A stretch of DNA of 64,000 nt from Pandoraea eparura (GCF_902459725.1 NZ_CABPSH010000008.1:1-64000); one strand, 5' to 3'. Positions 24,566-32,821 are shown, counted from the first letter of the stretch. Notes: generated from the sequence alone by a model not told the origin. Program-made: numbers and translations.

Positions 24566-24721
24566 TCCGCGCATCGGGGCAGGTGCCGGCGTTCGGTCGC
24601 GTTGGCGGTGCTGGCCATTATCGGCGAGGACGTTTGAACGTCGATGGTGAGCGACGCGCCGTTACGGGACAATCCATCGACTCCGGTCCCTTCGCAAGCG
24701 ACACTTGATCATCGACACGAC

Positions 24722-25654
24722 ATGCCCCTGACCCGCGTCACGCTACGCCAGTTCGAAGCGCTGGTGGCCATTGCCGAATTGCACAGCTTCGCCGAGGCGG
24801 GCAATCGTCTTGGGCTCACCTCGTCGGCCGTGAGCCAACTCATTGCCGAACTCGAATCCGTCCTCGGCTTTCGACTGTTCGACCGCACGACCCGGCGCGT
24901 GGCGCTCTCCAGCGCGGGGCGCGATTTCCTCGCGTCGGCGGAATCGGTGATTCGACATGTGCAGGCGGCGGAGAAGACGGCGGACGACGTGCTCAACCGC
25001 GCGGCGGGCATCGTTCGTGTCGGTGCGCCGCTGGTGCTCGCGAGCCTGGCGCTGCCCGCGGCCATCCGCGCTTACGCCGACCTGCGGCCCAAGGTCGTGG
25101 TGCGTGTGGTCGATACGCCCGTCGATGCGCTCGTCGATCATGTGGCCAACGGTGATCTCGATCTGGCGATCGGCCCCAATCGCTCGACGGGCGCACATGT
25201 CGCCGGGACGCCGGCGTTCGACAGTCCATGGGTGTTGTGGTGTGCGCCGGATCACGCGCTCGCACGTCGTCGCCGAGTGCGCTGGGCGGACCTGCGCGAT
25301 ACGCCGCTCGTGGCCGCGGGACGCGATCACGAACGCAGCGTCGCGCAGATGCGCCTGTCCGCACCCCCCGACGCGCGCATTACGCCCATCGATGTGGTTG
25401 ATAACGTGACGACCGCGCTTGGCGTCGCGTCGCAAGGGCTGGCCGCCACCCTGACGCCCGGCTACGTGGCGGCGCTCGCGCCGCCGTTCGGCCTGGTGAT
25501 GCGGCGTGTCGTCTCGCCCGAGACGATTCGTCAGGTCTGTGTGTATCGGCCGCTCTCGCGCGCGGCCTCGCCGGCCGCCGAGGGTTTCGCGCAGTTCTTG
25601 CTGACGTGGCTGCCGCAATGGAATGAGAGGGTCATGGCGGCGTCACGGGATTGA
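24722..25654 (+). CDS. LysR-family transcriptional regulator
   Basis: The 310-residue protein has an N-terminal winged helix-turn-helix (LRQFEALVAIAELHSFAEAG, LTSSAVSQLIAELESVLG, LFDRTTRRVALSSAG) and a LysR substrate-binding domain beginning at about residue 90 (GIVRVGAPLVLASLALPAAI). I chose ATG 24722 over an in-frame ATG 78 bases upstream because LysR proteins usually begin a few residues before the LRQFE helix. It lies 156 bases after the reductase on the same strand and probably controls the hpa-like operon. The inverted repeat at 18349-18372 is a candidate target. Confidence 0.88.
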   Translation: MPLTRVTLRQFEALVAIAELHSFAEAGNRLGLTSSAVSQLIAELESVLGFRLFDRTTRRVALSSAGRDFLASAESVIRHVQAAEKTADDVLNRAAGIVRVGAPLVLASLALPAAIRAYADLRPKVVVRVVDTPVDALVDHVANGDLDLAIGPNRSTGAHVAGTPAFDSPWVLWCAPDHALARRRRVRWADLRDTPLVAAGRDHERSVAQMRLSAPPDARITPIDVVDNVTTALGVASQGLAATLTPGYVAALAPPFGLVMRRVVSPETIRQVCVYRPLSRAASPAAEGFAQFLLTWLPQWNERVMAASRD

Positions 25655-25795
25655 GGCGGTCGCCATCGCGCGCGCTGATCATCGTGACCGTCTGATGGGC
25701 GGGCGTGTCACGATTCCGGTGCCTGGGATATCGATAAGTACACCAAAGTCATTGCTGCAGCATGACCAAGGTGTACGGTGGCGATATGGGACCGA

Positions 25796-26320
25796 TCAGC
25801 GGCGCTTGGCGTCAGGCGACGACGACGGCGGCGATGGCGATGGCGATGGCGGTGCTAGCGCGGCGAGATCCTCGCGCAACTGCGCACGCAGCGTCGCAAT
25901 GGCTGCCGTGGTGTCGGCGGGTTTCAACGCTTCGCGCGCGATGGCGTTGCTCAGATGGTGCCGTAGCATCGGGTCGCGCGTTTGCGAGAGCGTCTCGCGG
26001 TAGAACGGCAAGACGTTCTCGGGATGACCGCCAACGCGGTACCAATGCGCGATTTCCTCGATGGTGCGAATGGCTGCAAAGGCGGGGGCGGCCCCACCTC
26101 GCAGACTCGGGCCACCGACGTGTGGTGCCATGCCAGGCGGCGGTGGCGGCATGTCGCCAGCGTCGCGCATGCCGTGGCCATTGCACCTGTCGGCCATCGG
26201 CGGTGCGCTCTGCGCCCGGACTGTGGCCGGCAGCGTATCGGCCGTGGCAACGCCGGTGGCTGTCAATGCCAGCGAAAGCGCAACGGCGCTGATGGTCTGG
26301 CGCAATGTGATCTTTATCAT
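25796..26320 (-). CDS. Putative secreted protein of unknown function
   Basis: The 174-residue product starts at ATG 26320 with GGAG 6 bases upstream. It has a signal peptide (MIKITLRQTISAVALSLALT to about VATADT), a short Pro-rich linker (PPPPPGMAPHVGGP) and a helical central part (AIRTIEEIAHWYRVGGHPEN, ETLSQTRDPMLRHHLSNAIA). The tail is low complexity (PPSPSPSPPSSSP). I do not recognise the family. The helical region might form a short tetratricopeptide-like unit. Opposite-strand ORFs here look like shadows. The signal peptide and ribosome site support a real gene. Confidence 0.55.
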   Translation of the reverse strand: MIKITLRQTISAVALSLALTATGVATADTLPATVRAQSAPPMADRCNGHGMRDAGDMPPPPPGMAPHVGGPSLRGGAAPAFAAIRTIEEIAHWYRVGGHPENVLPFYRETLSQTRDPMLRHHLSNAIAREALKPADTTAAIATLRAQLREDLAALAPPSPSPSPPSSSPDAKRR

Positions 26321-26560
26321 ATGGACTCCGTATTAAACACGTTCGCAACAATGTCGAACGCCTGTGGCAAGCGTAACGCGCATCCGCCGATCGGCTTGGG
26401 GACGGTAACGACATGTAAGGGGCGTCACGAGGGGATGGGGTGACGTGTCGACGTAGCGGAAAAGCAACGAAGTGATGAAGTGTCGACGTGTCGACGTGAC
26501 GACGCGGCGAAACGAGGATGCGATCGAATGACCGAATGGCCGAATGGCTGTGTGGCGGGG

Positions 26561-26640
26561 GACGGAGTGATGGAGTGATGGAGTGACGGAGTGATGGAGT
26601 GATGGAGTGATGGAGTGATGGAGTGATGGAGTGATGGAGC
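26561..26640. repeat. Ten tandem copies of an 8-bp unit (GATGGAGT)
   Basis: Ten contiguous octamers occupy 26561-26640. Seven are exact GATGGAGT, copies 1 and 4 are GACGGAGT, and copy 10 ends in C. Degenerate relatives precede them (GTCGACGTGTCGACGTGACG, about 26480-26510). The tract is in the 653-base spacer 26321-26973, which otherwise holds no convincing gene. The minus-strand ORF through it (HHSITPSL repeats) is a translation of the repeat, not a protein that I would call. Confidence 0.9.
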
Positions 26641-26834
26641 GACGACGGGGTGGCGGGATGATGCAACGAAGCTACGAAGCCAGGGTGGGCTAAACGCGGG
26701 CCGACGGTTCGGGTTCGGTCGTCGAAACGCCGCGTCGCGCTGCGCGTGAGATGGCTGGGGAACGGGCGGCGCAATGTGCCGACGTATGTCCCTGGTGCTG
26801 CCGCACCGCCTTGTGCGGCGGGCGTCGCCGCGCG

Positions 26835-26863
26835 CTGTGAGCGAGCGCAAAAGTGCCTATACT
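26835..26863 (+). promoter_or_regulatory. Possible promoter of the dienelactone hydrolase gene
   Basis: TATACT at 26858-26863 is a good -10 box, with CTGTGA at 26835-26840 as a poor -35 at 17-base spacing. It lies about 110 bases before the GTG start of the next gene. Weak evidence. Confidence 0.35.
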
Positions 26864-26973
26864 GATCCGGCCTGACTGCGCGCGGTCGCGTGCTTGTGAC
26901 GTACCCGATCCCGTGGGGGCTCAGTCGTTGCCGTGCGCAGGCATTCCCCCCTTTCTTTGATGGAGCAACTTCC

Positions 26974-27684
26974 GTGTCGAACAGTCAATGGATCCGTGTC
27001 GAAACCGTGGACGGCGCCTTCGATGCCTACCTGGCATTGCCGCCGTCGGGGCAGACCGCAAACGCGCCGGGCATTGTGCTGGTGCAGGAAATCTTCGGCG
27101 TGAACGAACACATTCGTGGCGTGGCCGATCAATATGCGATGGACGGTTATGTCGTGCTCGCGCCGGACATCTTCTGGCGCGCCGCTCCGCGCGTCGAACT
27201 CGGCTACTCGGGCGACGATTGGGCGCGTGCGATGGAGCTGCGCCAGTCGGTCGACATCGAGAAGGCTGTGGCGGATATCGCAGCGACGGCCAAGGCGCTG
27301 CGCGGCAAGCTTGATGGCGGTGCGAAGATCGCCGCCGTCGGCTACTGCTTCGGCGGACTGCTGTCGTACCTGAGTGCCGCGCGCGGGCTGGTCGACGCCG
27401 CTGTGCCGTATTACGGTGGCGGCATTCACAATTATCTGGGTGAAGCGGCCCAACTGAACGTGCCGGTGCAGTTCCACTACGGCGCGCTCGATAGCCACAT
27501 CACGCCGGATATCGTGACGTCGGTGACCGAAGCGGTGAAGTCGCGTCCGAATACCGAAGTGTTCGTGTATCCGGGTGCCGATCACGGTTTCAACTGCTGG
27601 GCGCGCGCGTCGTACCATCAGCCGTCGGCGGCGCTCGCCCATGGCCGTGCGCTCGCGTTTCTCGCGAAGTCGCTGGCGAAGTAA
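26974..27684 (+). CDS. Dienelactone hydrolase family protein
   Basis: The 236-residue alpha/beta hydrolase has the DLH triad: Cys in VGYCFGGLL, Asp in GALDSHITPD and His in PGADHGFNC, with the accessory Glu in VQEIFGVNEH. DLH enzymes open dienelactone to maleylacetate in chlorocatechol breakdown, but many family members are general carboxymethylene-ester hydrolases. I chose GTG 26974 with GGAG 8 bases upstream, which gives the usual family length; the ORF extends 28 codons further upstream. It stands alone and is closed by a terminator, so no pathway is implied. Confidence 0.85.
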   Translation: MSNSQWIRVETVDGAFDAYLALPPSGQTANAPGIVLVQEIFGVNEHIRGVADQYAMDGYVVLAPDIFWRAAPRVELGYSGDDWARAMELRQSVDIEKAVADIAATAKALRGKLDGGAKIAAVGYCFGGLLSYLSAARGLVDAAVPYYGGGIHNYLGEAAQLNVPVQFHYGALDSHITPDIVTSVTEAVKSRPNTEVFVYPGADHGFNCWARASYHQPSAALAHGRALAFLAKSLAK

Positions 27685-27712
27685 GCGTCGTGCGTCGTTC
27701 CGGCAACGACAA

Positions 27713-27738
27713 GAAGCCCGCTTCGGCGGGCTTCGTCG
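27713..27738 (+). terminator. Terminator after the dienelactone hydrolase gene
   Basis: A 9-bp perfect stem (GAAGCCCGC 27713-27721, GCGGGCTTC 27726-27734) with a stable TTCG tetraloop follows the gene by 29 bases. The downstream T-run is short and interrupted. Confidence 0.7.
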
Positions 27739-27794
27739 TTTTCTGTCGCGGGGTCGCAGGCTCGCGGACGTCGCCAGTGCGTTGTACGTCCGCT

Positions 27795-27822
27795 AAAAAA
27801 GCCCGTCGCCGGAGCGACGGGC
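27795..27822 (-). terminator. Terminator of the DUF4148 gene
   Basis: On the minus strand a 9-bp GC stem (27814-27822 with 27801-27809) is followed by a T6 run (27800-27795). It lies 160 bases downstream of the minus-strand gene at 27982-28290. The bases between hold no gene that I can see. Confidence 0.75.
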
Positions 27823-27981
27823 AAAGTCCTGTGCGTCGAACCACTACGCACAGCGACAGGAGTCTGAGGTCGTGACCGACCGGAGATCACAGTGAGCCAG
27901 CCGAAGCCGGCGCGTCGTTATGCGCAGAACGCGCGCCGCGCCGCAGCCCTGCTTGAGAGGTCCGCAGCGCGGCGAGTTACA

Positions 27982-28290
27982 TCAGGAGCCGAAATAGGTC
28001 GTGCCGGCACGTTGCAGCCCACCGACCGAACCCATCGTGATCGGGGCGTTGGCTGCCGCCGGTTGGGCGCTCGGCGCTGCCTTCGGGTACACGGCGTCGT
28101 GTTGAACCACAAGCCCGGCTTGTTGGGCCTGGACCAGTTCCTGACGCACCTGAGCGCGGCTCAGGACGCTGGTCTGCGGCACCCACGAGAATTCCGACGG
28201 GCCGTCGAAGGCGTCGCTGGCGAAAGCCGAACCGGCCGAGAGGGCCAGCATTGCGGAAACCAGAGCCGAGGCAATAAGCGTGCGTTGCAT
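27982..28290 (-). CDS. Small secreted DUF4148-type protein
   Basis: The 102-residue protein has a clear signal peptide (MQRTLIASALVSAMLALSAG, cut near AFA/SD) and the short motif LSRAQVRQELVQAQQAGLVV that defines the DUF4148 domain common in Burkholderiaceae. The rest is Ala/Pro-rich. These small periplasmic or secreted proteins occur in many copies per genome and have no established function. AGGAGA lies 7 bases before the ATG, and a terminator follows. Confidence 0.85.
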   Translation of the reverse strand: MQRTLIASALVSAMLALSAGSAFASDAFDGPSEFSWVPQTSVLSRAQVRQELVQAQQAGLVVQHDAVYPKAAPSAQPAAANAPITMGSVGGLQRAGTTYFGS

Positions 28291-28387
28291 GATGTTTTCT
28301 CCTGTCTTTTGAAAGAGGCGATGTGCTATTCATCGTCGACAGTTGAAGTGTATTGCTGCGTCATTTGGCGATAAAGGCGAGTTAGCG

Positions 28388-28408
28388 CAATCAACTATTG
28401 CTTGATTG
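28388..28408. promoter_or_regulatory. Perfect 7-bp inverted repeat in a divergent spacer
   Basis: CAATCAA (28388-28394) and TTGATTG (28402-28408) flank a 7-base centre. The dyad lies 33 bases before the membrane-protein gene at 28442 and 97 bases from the divergent DUF4148 gene. It resembles an operator for a dimeric regulator such as a LysR protein. No regulator can be assigned. Confidence 0.4.
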
Positions 28409-28441
28409 GAAATAATAAATCGAAGCCCCAAGGAGACCCCG

Positions 28442-28840
28442 ATGCTCTATCTGTGGATCAAGGTCACCCATCTGATTGCGGTGATCACGTTTATCGCCGG
28501 GTTGGTGACGATGGCGTTGGGCGGACGTCTGACGCAGCCCGAGTGGCGACGCGTCGCGCGGCGAGCGGATTACGGACTGGCGTCGCCCGCGCTGATCGTG
28601 GTCTGGATTACCGGTCCGGCACTGGCCTTCATGGCGCACTGGTGGAGTGCGCCGTGGTTCATGGCCAAGCTGGTCCTGGTGGTGATCCTCTCGGGATTGC
28701 ACGGCCGCATGTCCGCCACGCTCAGGCGGCTCGAACGCGACGGCGCCACGACGTCCTCGGCGCTTTTTCGGCGCGCGCTTCCCGTCGCGCTGCTCTCGAT
28801 GGCGGGCGTCGTCTCGCTCGTGATCGTCAAGCCCTTTTGA
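28442..28840 (+). CDS. Small CopD/HemJ-like membrane protein
   Basis: The 132-residue protein has four hydrophobic helices (about residues 5-24, 42-61, 66-82 and 108-128). The pattern LYLWIKVTHLIAVITFIAGL and MAKLVLVVILSGLHG resembles HemJ (protoporphyrinogen oxidase) and CopD-type membrane proteins, including the conserved His in the first helix and the AKLxLV segment of the third. It is shorter and more divergent than authentic HemJ, so a haem-related activity is uncertain. AAGGAG lies 8 bases before ATG 28442. It is followed by the AraC regulator gene on the same strand. Confidence 0.65.
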   Translation: MLYLWIKVTHLIAVITFIAGLVTMALGGRLTQPEWRRVARRADYGLASPALIVVWITGPALAFMAHWWSAPWFMAKLVLVVILSGLHGRMSATLRRLERDGATTSSALFRRALPVALLSMAGVVSLVIVKPF

Positions 28841-28962
28841 TGCGTGTGGGCTTTGCGCCGCCGCACCCGGGGATTCGGCTTGGTGGGCGGGGATGCCCAG
28901 TGTTACGCTGGCGAGATCGCCAAAAAGCGACCCAAATTACGCCTTTGAAAGGCCTGGTGCCG

Positions 28963-29754
28963 ATGCCGATCACAACTGGGGTACCGCTGACATTTCAGGG
29001 GCAAGACCGCCCCGTCGGCGCGTTGGCGAAAGATTACCCGGATGGCTTCGTCGTGCCCCCGCACAGCCACCGGCGCGCGCAACTGATGTATGCGAGTGCC
29101 GGCATTCTTGAGGTGCGCACCGATACGTCGTTCTGGGTGATACCGCCGCAACGCGCGCTCTGGATTCCGGGGGAAGTCACGCATGAAGTGCGCATGCGTG
29201 GCCGCGTCGAGATGCGCACGGTCTACGTCGACGTGGCGCGATGCGAGCTCACGGCGCCCGCCGCGCCCGTCGTCATCGGCGTGTCCGCGCTGTTGCGCGA
29301 ACTGATTCTGCGTGCGATGTCGCTGCCCGCCGATTGGTCGCCCGACGGCAAGGACGCGCTCGTCATGGCGCTCTTGCTCGAGGAAGTGGAATGGAAGAGC
29401 GAGTCGCCGCTGCATTTGCAGGTGCCGCGCGACGCGCGTCTGCGCAAGATCTTCGACATCTACCTGAACACACCGGCGGATCCTCGCAGCCTGCAGGACT
29501 GGGCGCTCGACGTCGGCGCATCGAGCCGCACGCTGGAGCGGCGCTTCATGACGGAGTTCGGCTTGCCGTTTCGGGAGTGGCGTCAGCACATGCGCCTGCT
29601 GGGCGCGTTGCCGATGTTGGGGGCGGGGCAGCCCATCACGCAGGTGGCGCTCGAAGTCGGTTACGACACCCCGAGCGCATTTTCCACGATGTTCCGTCGC
29701 TTCATGGGCGTGACGCCAAGCGAATACCTGACGCGCGTGCGCGGCCCGGCGTGA
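28963..29754 (+). CDS. AraC-family transcriptional regulator with cupin sensor domain
   Basis: The 263-residue protein has an N-terminal cupin (VVPPHSHRRAQLMYASAG, WVIPPQRALWIPGEVTHEVR) and a C-terminal pair of AraC helix-turn-helices (SLQDWALDVGASSRTLERRF; ITQVALEVGYDTPSAFSTMF with FRRFMGVTPSEYL). This type often controls a neighbouring transporter or enzyme. I chose ATG 28963 because the frame upstream overlaps the previous gene. Its last 53 bases overlap the 3' end of the opposite-strand HAD gene. Confidence 0.88.
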   Translation: MPITTGVPLTFQGQDRPVGALAKDYPDGFVVPPHSHRRAQLMYASAGILEVRTDTSFWVIPPQRALWIPGEVTHEVRMRGRVEMRTVYVDVARCELTAPAAPVVIGVSALLRELILRAMSLPADWSPDGKDALVMALLLEEVEWKSESPLHLQVPRDARLRKIFDIYLNTPADPRSLQDWALDVGASSRTLERRFMTEFGLPFREWRQHMRLLGALPMLGAGQPITQVALEVGYDTPSAFSTMFRRFMGVTPSEYLTRVRGPA

Positions 29755-30424
29755 GCCAGTGCATCGCGTCCCACATGTCGTCGTAGACGGGCACGCCTTC
29801 GGCGTAAAGCGGCGAGCGCGAGCGCCGTGAGCCGATCCCGACGAAATCGATGCCGAGACGACGCGCCACTTTCAGATCCCACATGCCATCGCCGATCGAG
29901 ACGATCGCGCGCGGATGCGTGATGCCATAGCCGGCCTGCGCCCGCTTGATGGCCTCGGCGACGAGCTGTTCGCGCGAACTGTACTCGGAGGATGTGATGA
30001 GCATCGCGTCGGTGTATTCGATGGCCACGGCACGCAGCTTCCGGTGGCTGACCTGCCGGATGCCACCCGTGGCGAACACCACGCCCCAGCGCGAGCGGTG
30101 TGCCGCGTCGACAAAGGCTCGGGCGCCAGGGATCTCGGCCAGGCCGTGCGCGTTGAGCAAGGCGGTGAAGCGCTCGTCGATCTCGTGCTCGAAGCGCGCC
30201 AGGTCGTGCGGCTGCGGCAGCGCGCGTCCGTGCGAGGCGTGGGCATGAATCAGAATGCCGGTGTCGGTGTGATGCGGGTAACTGCCCCAGTCGGTGTTCA
30301 GGTCTTCAAAGGCCAGCGAGGTCATGGCGCCGAGCAACGCTCGCTGGTGAATTCGCGCCGAATCGGTCAGGGTGCCGTCGACATCGAGCACCAGGATGCT
30401 GTCTTTTTCGAAACTTGCCTGCAT
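29702..30424 (-). CDS. HAD-superfamily phosphatase
   Basis: The 240-residue protein has HAD motif I (ILVLDVDGTLTDS), motif II (GVVFATGG), a Lys in the motif III region (SHRKL) and motif IV (VSIGDGMWDLKVARRLG). A cap domain lies between motifs I and II, as in phosphoglycolate-phosphatase-like enzymes. The substrate is unknown. ATG 30424 (MQASFEKDS) is the first Met before motif I. The gene converges on the AraC regulator and overlaps its end by 53 bases. The spacer 30425-30649 holds no gene. Confidence 0.83.
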   Translation of the reverse strand: MQASFEKDSILVLDVDGTLTDSARIHQRALLGAMTSLAFEDLNTDWGSYPHHTDTGILIHAHASHGRALPQPHDLARFEHEIDERFTALLNAHGLAEIPGARAFVDAAHRSRWGVVFATGGIRQVSHRKLRAVAIEYTDAMLITSSEYSSREQLVAEAIKRAQAGYGITHPRAIVSIGDGMWDLKVARRLGIDFVGIGSRRSRSPLYAEGVPVYDDMWDAMHWLTPGRARASGIRLASRP

Positions 30425-30649
30425 GGCGGATAGTGGGCTCGCGTCAGGGCAGGAGGGCTCGCTGCCTAAACCCCAGAGTGTACGAATTCGCCCTCCCGGG
30501 AAAAACGCGCCGGATGACACCGGCTACGCCGGATGCGACAGGCGGCGCTGCGAGATTTGACAGGGGGGGCGCAAATCTCGCGAGAAGACGACCTGGGTCG
30601 TCACCCCGGCCATCACCGCTGGCGTGCCCCGCGCCAAGGGGTGTTCGGG

Positions 30650-31897
30650 TCAGCCGAACCGAGGGCGTCCCAGCATACGGTATTGCTTGTCCAAGCGCTC
30701 GAGCGCTGCGAGGGCTTCCGCGAGTTCGGCGGCCGAAGGCTGTCGATCGCGCCGCGAACGGGTGGGCGCTGGGGCAGCGCCGGTCTGCGGCAGCACCTCG
30801 GCCTGCATCAACGCCTGCGCCCGGGGCGGCGTCCGTGCGGCGTCGGGCGTTCGTGGTGGGGCGGCCGGTGGACACGCTGGCTGTCTGACGTGGCGATGCG
30901 ATTCCGGTGCAAGCGTCTCGCGCGTTTCGCTGCGGGCGAAGTCGCGATAGCGTTGATGACCGTCATGGAGCCACTCGGCCAGTGTGTGCACGACGTCGTC
31001 GCCTGGCGCGACCGTGCGCATCTGCAAACGCGCGGCCTGAAGGTATTCCGGGACGTCGCCGAAGATGGCGTGCAGGTGCTGACCGGCGTGCGTGCGCGGA
31101 TCCTCGCGAATCCGCTCTACGGTATGCGGCGTGGCGAGCGAGACAATAAACGTGTGGACGCCGCCGCCGAGCGGAAGCCGAATGTAGGCGCCCAGCATGG
31201 CCTCGCGTACCTCCGGGGCGCCGGTGATGCGCCCAACGGGTGGGTTCGGAAACGGTGTCGTGACGTGGTGGCGCCGGGCTTCCTGCTCGCTGGTCAACCT
31301 GTGCAAAAACGTGACCCGCGGCATCTCGAGGTAGACCTCGGCGTGGCGCAGCAGGTGTGGCATGCCCGGGGATATCTGGCGCAGGCACTCGGTGATCCGT
31401 TGCGCGATCGCCGGGACGGAAAATTTCCCTTGCGACTCTGCAGCGAACGTCTCGGAAAACGCTTGCTCGAGGGCGCGGGCATCGCGTCCGCTGCGCGTGA
31501 GCGCGGTGCTGACCGATGGCGGGAGCGACGCTTCGCAGCCCGCCAGCATCAGGCGGCTGGCGCTGACGTCGACGTTCGCGCCCGGTGTGAGGTCGAGGAG
31601 GCAATTCTCACTGTCGTTGCGGCTGCCGACCAGGCAGACCGGTCGCACATCTGTCAGCCGCTCGGCAAAGACCCGTGCGCGGGTCGCCGGGGCCCGCGAC
31701 CAGTCGAAGGTCGTATCGTTGGTGCCCGCACCCGGACGGCGTGGCGCGACACGGTGTGCGCTGGCCGAGACCGGCGCCGAGGCGAGTTGCCTGAGGTCGG
31801 TCGTCATGCCATGCGCAGGCGAAGTCTGTTGCGGTAACGGTATTCCGTTCGACACGGCCAGGGCGGACGTAAGCCACTCTCCAATCGCAAAGTACAT
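30650..31897 (-). CDS. Unrecognised 415-residue protein
   Basis: ATG 31897 (MYFAIGEWLTSALAVS) has GGAG 8 bases upstream, which supports this start within a longer ORF. The central part (about residues 150-310) looks like a folded mixed alpha/beta domain: AIAQRITECLRQISPGMPHL, AEVYLEMPRVTFLHRL, EVREAMLGAYIRLPLGGGVH and HLHAIFGDVPEYLQAARLQM. A Pro/Arg/Ala-rich linker follows, then a short charged helix at the C-terminus. No signal peptide or membrane segment is visible. I do not recognise the family. A long plus-strand ORF covers the same bases but is Arg-rich and lacks a ribosome site, so I treat it as the shadow. The gene is divergent from rpsL. Confidence 0.6.
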   Translation of the reverse strand: MYFAIGEWLTSALAVSNGIPLPQQTSPAHGMTTDLRQLASAPVSASAHRVAPRRPGAGTNDTTFDWSRAPATRARVFAERLTDVRPVCLVGSRNDSENCLLDLTPGANVDVSASRLMLAGCEASLPPSVSTALTRSGRDARALEQAFSETFAAESQGKFSVPAIAQRITECLRQISPGMPHLLRHAEVYLEMPRVTFLHRLTSEQEARRHHVTTPFPNPPVGRITGAPEVREAMLGAYIRLPLGGGVHTFIVSLATPHTVERIREDPRTHAGQHLHAIFGDVPEYLQAARLQMRTVAPGDDVVHTLAEWLHDGHQRYRDFARSETRETLAPESHRHVRQPACPPAAPPRTPDAARTPPRAQALMQAEVLPQTGAAPAPTRSRRDRQPSAAELAEALAALERLDKQYRMLGRPRFG

Positions 31898-32126
31898 CGC
31901 TGTCACTCCGGTTGATGTCACGGGACGCTTCCCGTGGTCGCCTGGAGTATTCCCGCTACAGCGAATCCGGTTGTTGCGTCGGAACGTCGATTTTTGCGGT
32001 TTGGCACCCGCGACGGCAATGGCGCACACCGAGGCGGGCGCAAGGCAACGCGAGCCCGCGATGGCAACGCCGATGGCAACGCGTTAACAATCAACGACTT
32101 ACGGGGCGAATTCGTGCACGAGTGCA

Positions 32127-32155
32127 TTGACACTTGCCTTGACCGCAGGTATAGT
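32127..32155 (+). promoter_or_regulatory. Sigma-70 promoter of the str operon
   Basis: TTGACA (32127-32132) and TATAGT (32150-32155) are separated by exactly 17 bases. This gives a leader of about 160 bases before rpsL. The leader could host the regulation reported for S7-controlled str operons. The rest of the spacer 31898-32320 holds no gene that I can see. Confidence 0.85.
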
Positions 32156-32320
32156 CGCAGGCTCCGGTTTTTCCGGCGGTATGCGCGTGTCCAATGCAAA
32201 ATGCTTATGCATCAAGCGTTTAGATGCGGGCAATCCGCAAGAGAAGCCGGGGAGTGCGCAGTAAATCTGCATGACGGCCCGCCTTGGTTTTCATGCTTTT
32301 GACACATTTAGGAAATCACA

Positions 32321-32695
32321 ATGCCAACGATTAACCAATTGGTCCGCAAGCCGCGCACCTCTGCTCAAATCAAGAGCAAGAGCCCGGCCCTGCAGGACTG
32401 CCCGCAGCGTCGCGGCGTGTGCACTCGTGTGTACACGACGACGCCGAAGAAGCCGAACTCCGCTCTGCGTAAGGTTGCCAAGGTGCGCCTGACGAACGGT
32501 TTCGAAGTCATTTCGTACATCGGCGGTGAAGGCCACAACCTGCAGGAACACTCGGTCGTGCTGATTCGCGGCGGTCGTGTGAAGGACTTGCCGGGTGTGC
32601 GTTACCACATGGTGCGCGGTAGCCTCGACACGCAAGGCGTCAAGGACCGTAAGCAGGCCCGTTCGAAGTACGGCGCGAAGCGTCCGAAGGCCTAA
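32321..32695 (+). CDS. rpsL: 30S ribosomal protein S12
   Basis: The 124-residue protein carries [20 protein letters not shown] and [15 protein letters not shown]. Lys43 and Lys88, whose substitution gives streptomycin resistance, are wild type, and Asp89, the methylthiolated residue in many bacteria, is present. S12 sits at the decoding centre. It is the first gene of the str operon behind a consensus promoter. Confidence 0.98.
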   Translation: MPTINQLVRKPRTSAQIKSKSPALQDCPQRRGVCTRVYTTTPKKPNSALRKVAKVRLTNGFEVISYIGGEGHNLQEHSVVLIRGGRVKDLPGVRYHMVRGSLDTQGVKDRKQARSKYGAKRPKA

Positions 32696-32821
32696 GCGGC
32701 TCAGCGGATATACGTTCGGTGATGGTGGTACATCGTCACTGAGTAAGTGGTCACTCGGCCTGAGATGGGCTAGTAGGTGGCCTGGAGCCCAGCTCCAACT
32801 GAATTTATTAAGGAAGAAATC

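Noticed and set aside
26561-26640. Octamer array as a CRISPR
   Set aside because: Units are 8 bases, directly adjacent and without spacers, and no cas genes are present.
25812-26774. 320-codon minus-strand ORF through the octamer repeat (HHSITPSL repeats)
   Set aside because: Its repeat peptide is a translation of the GATGGAGT array, and its second half overlaps the secreted protein gene in another frame. No ribosome site or family was recognised.
30533-31837. 434-codon plus-strand ORF opposite the unrecognised 415-residue gene
   Set aside because: It is Arg/Gly-rich, lacks a ribosome site and has a less protein-like composition than the minus-strand frame, so I treat it as the shadow. This remains the least certain choice in the window.
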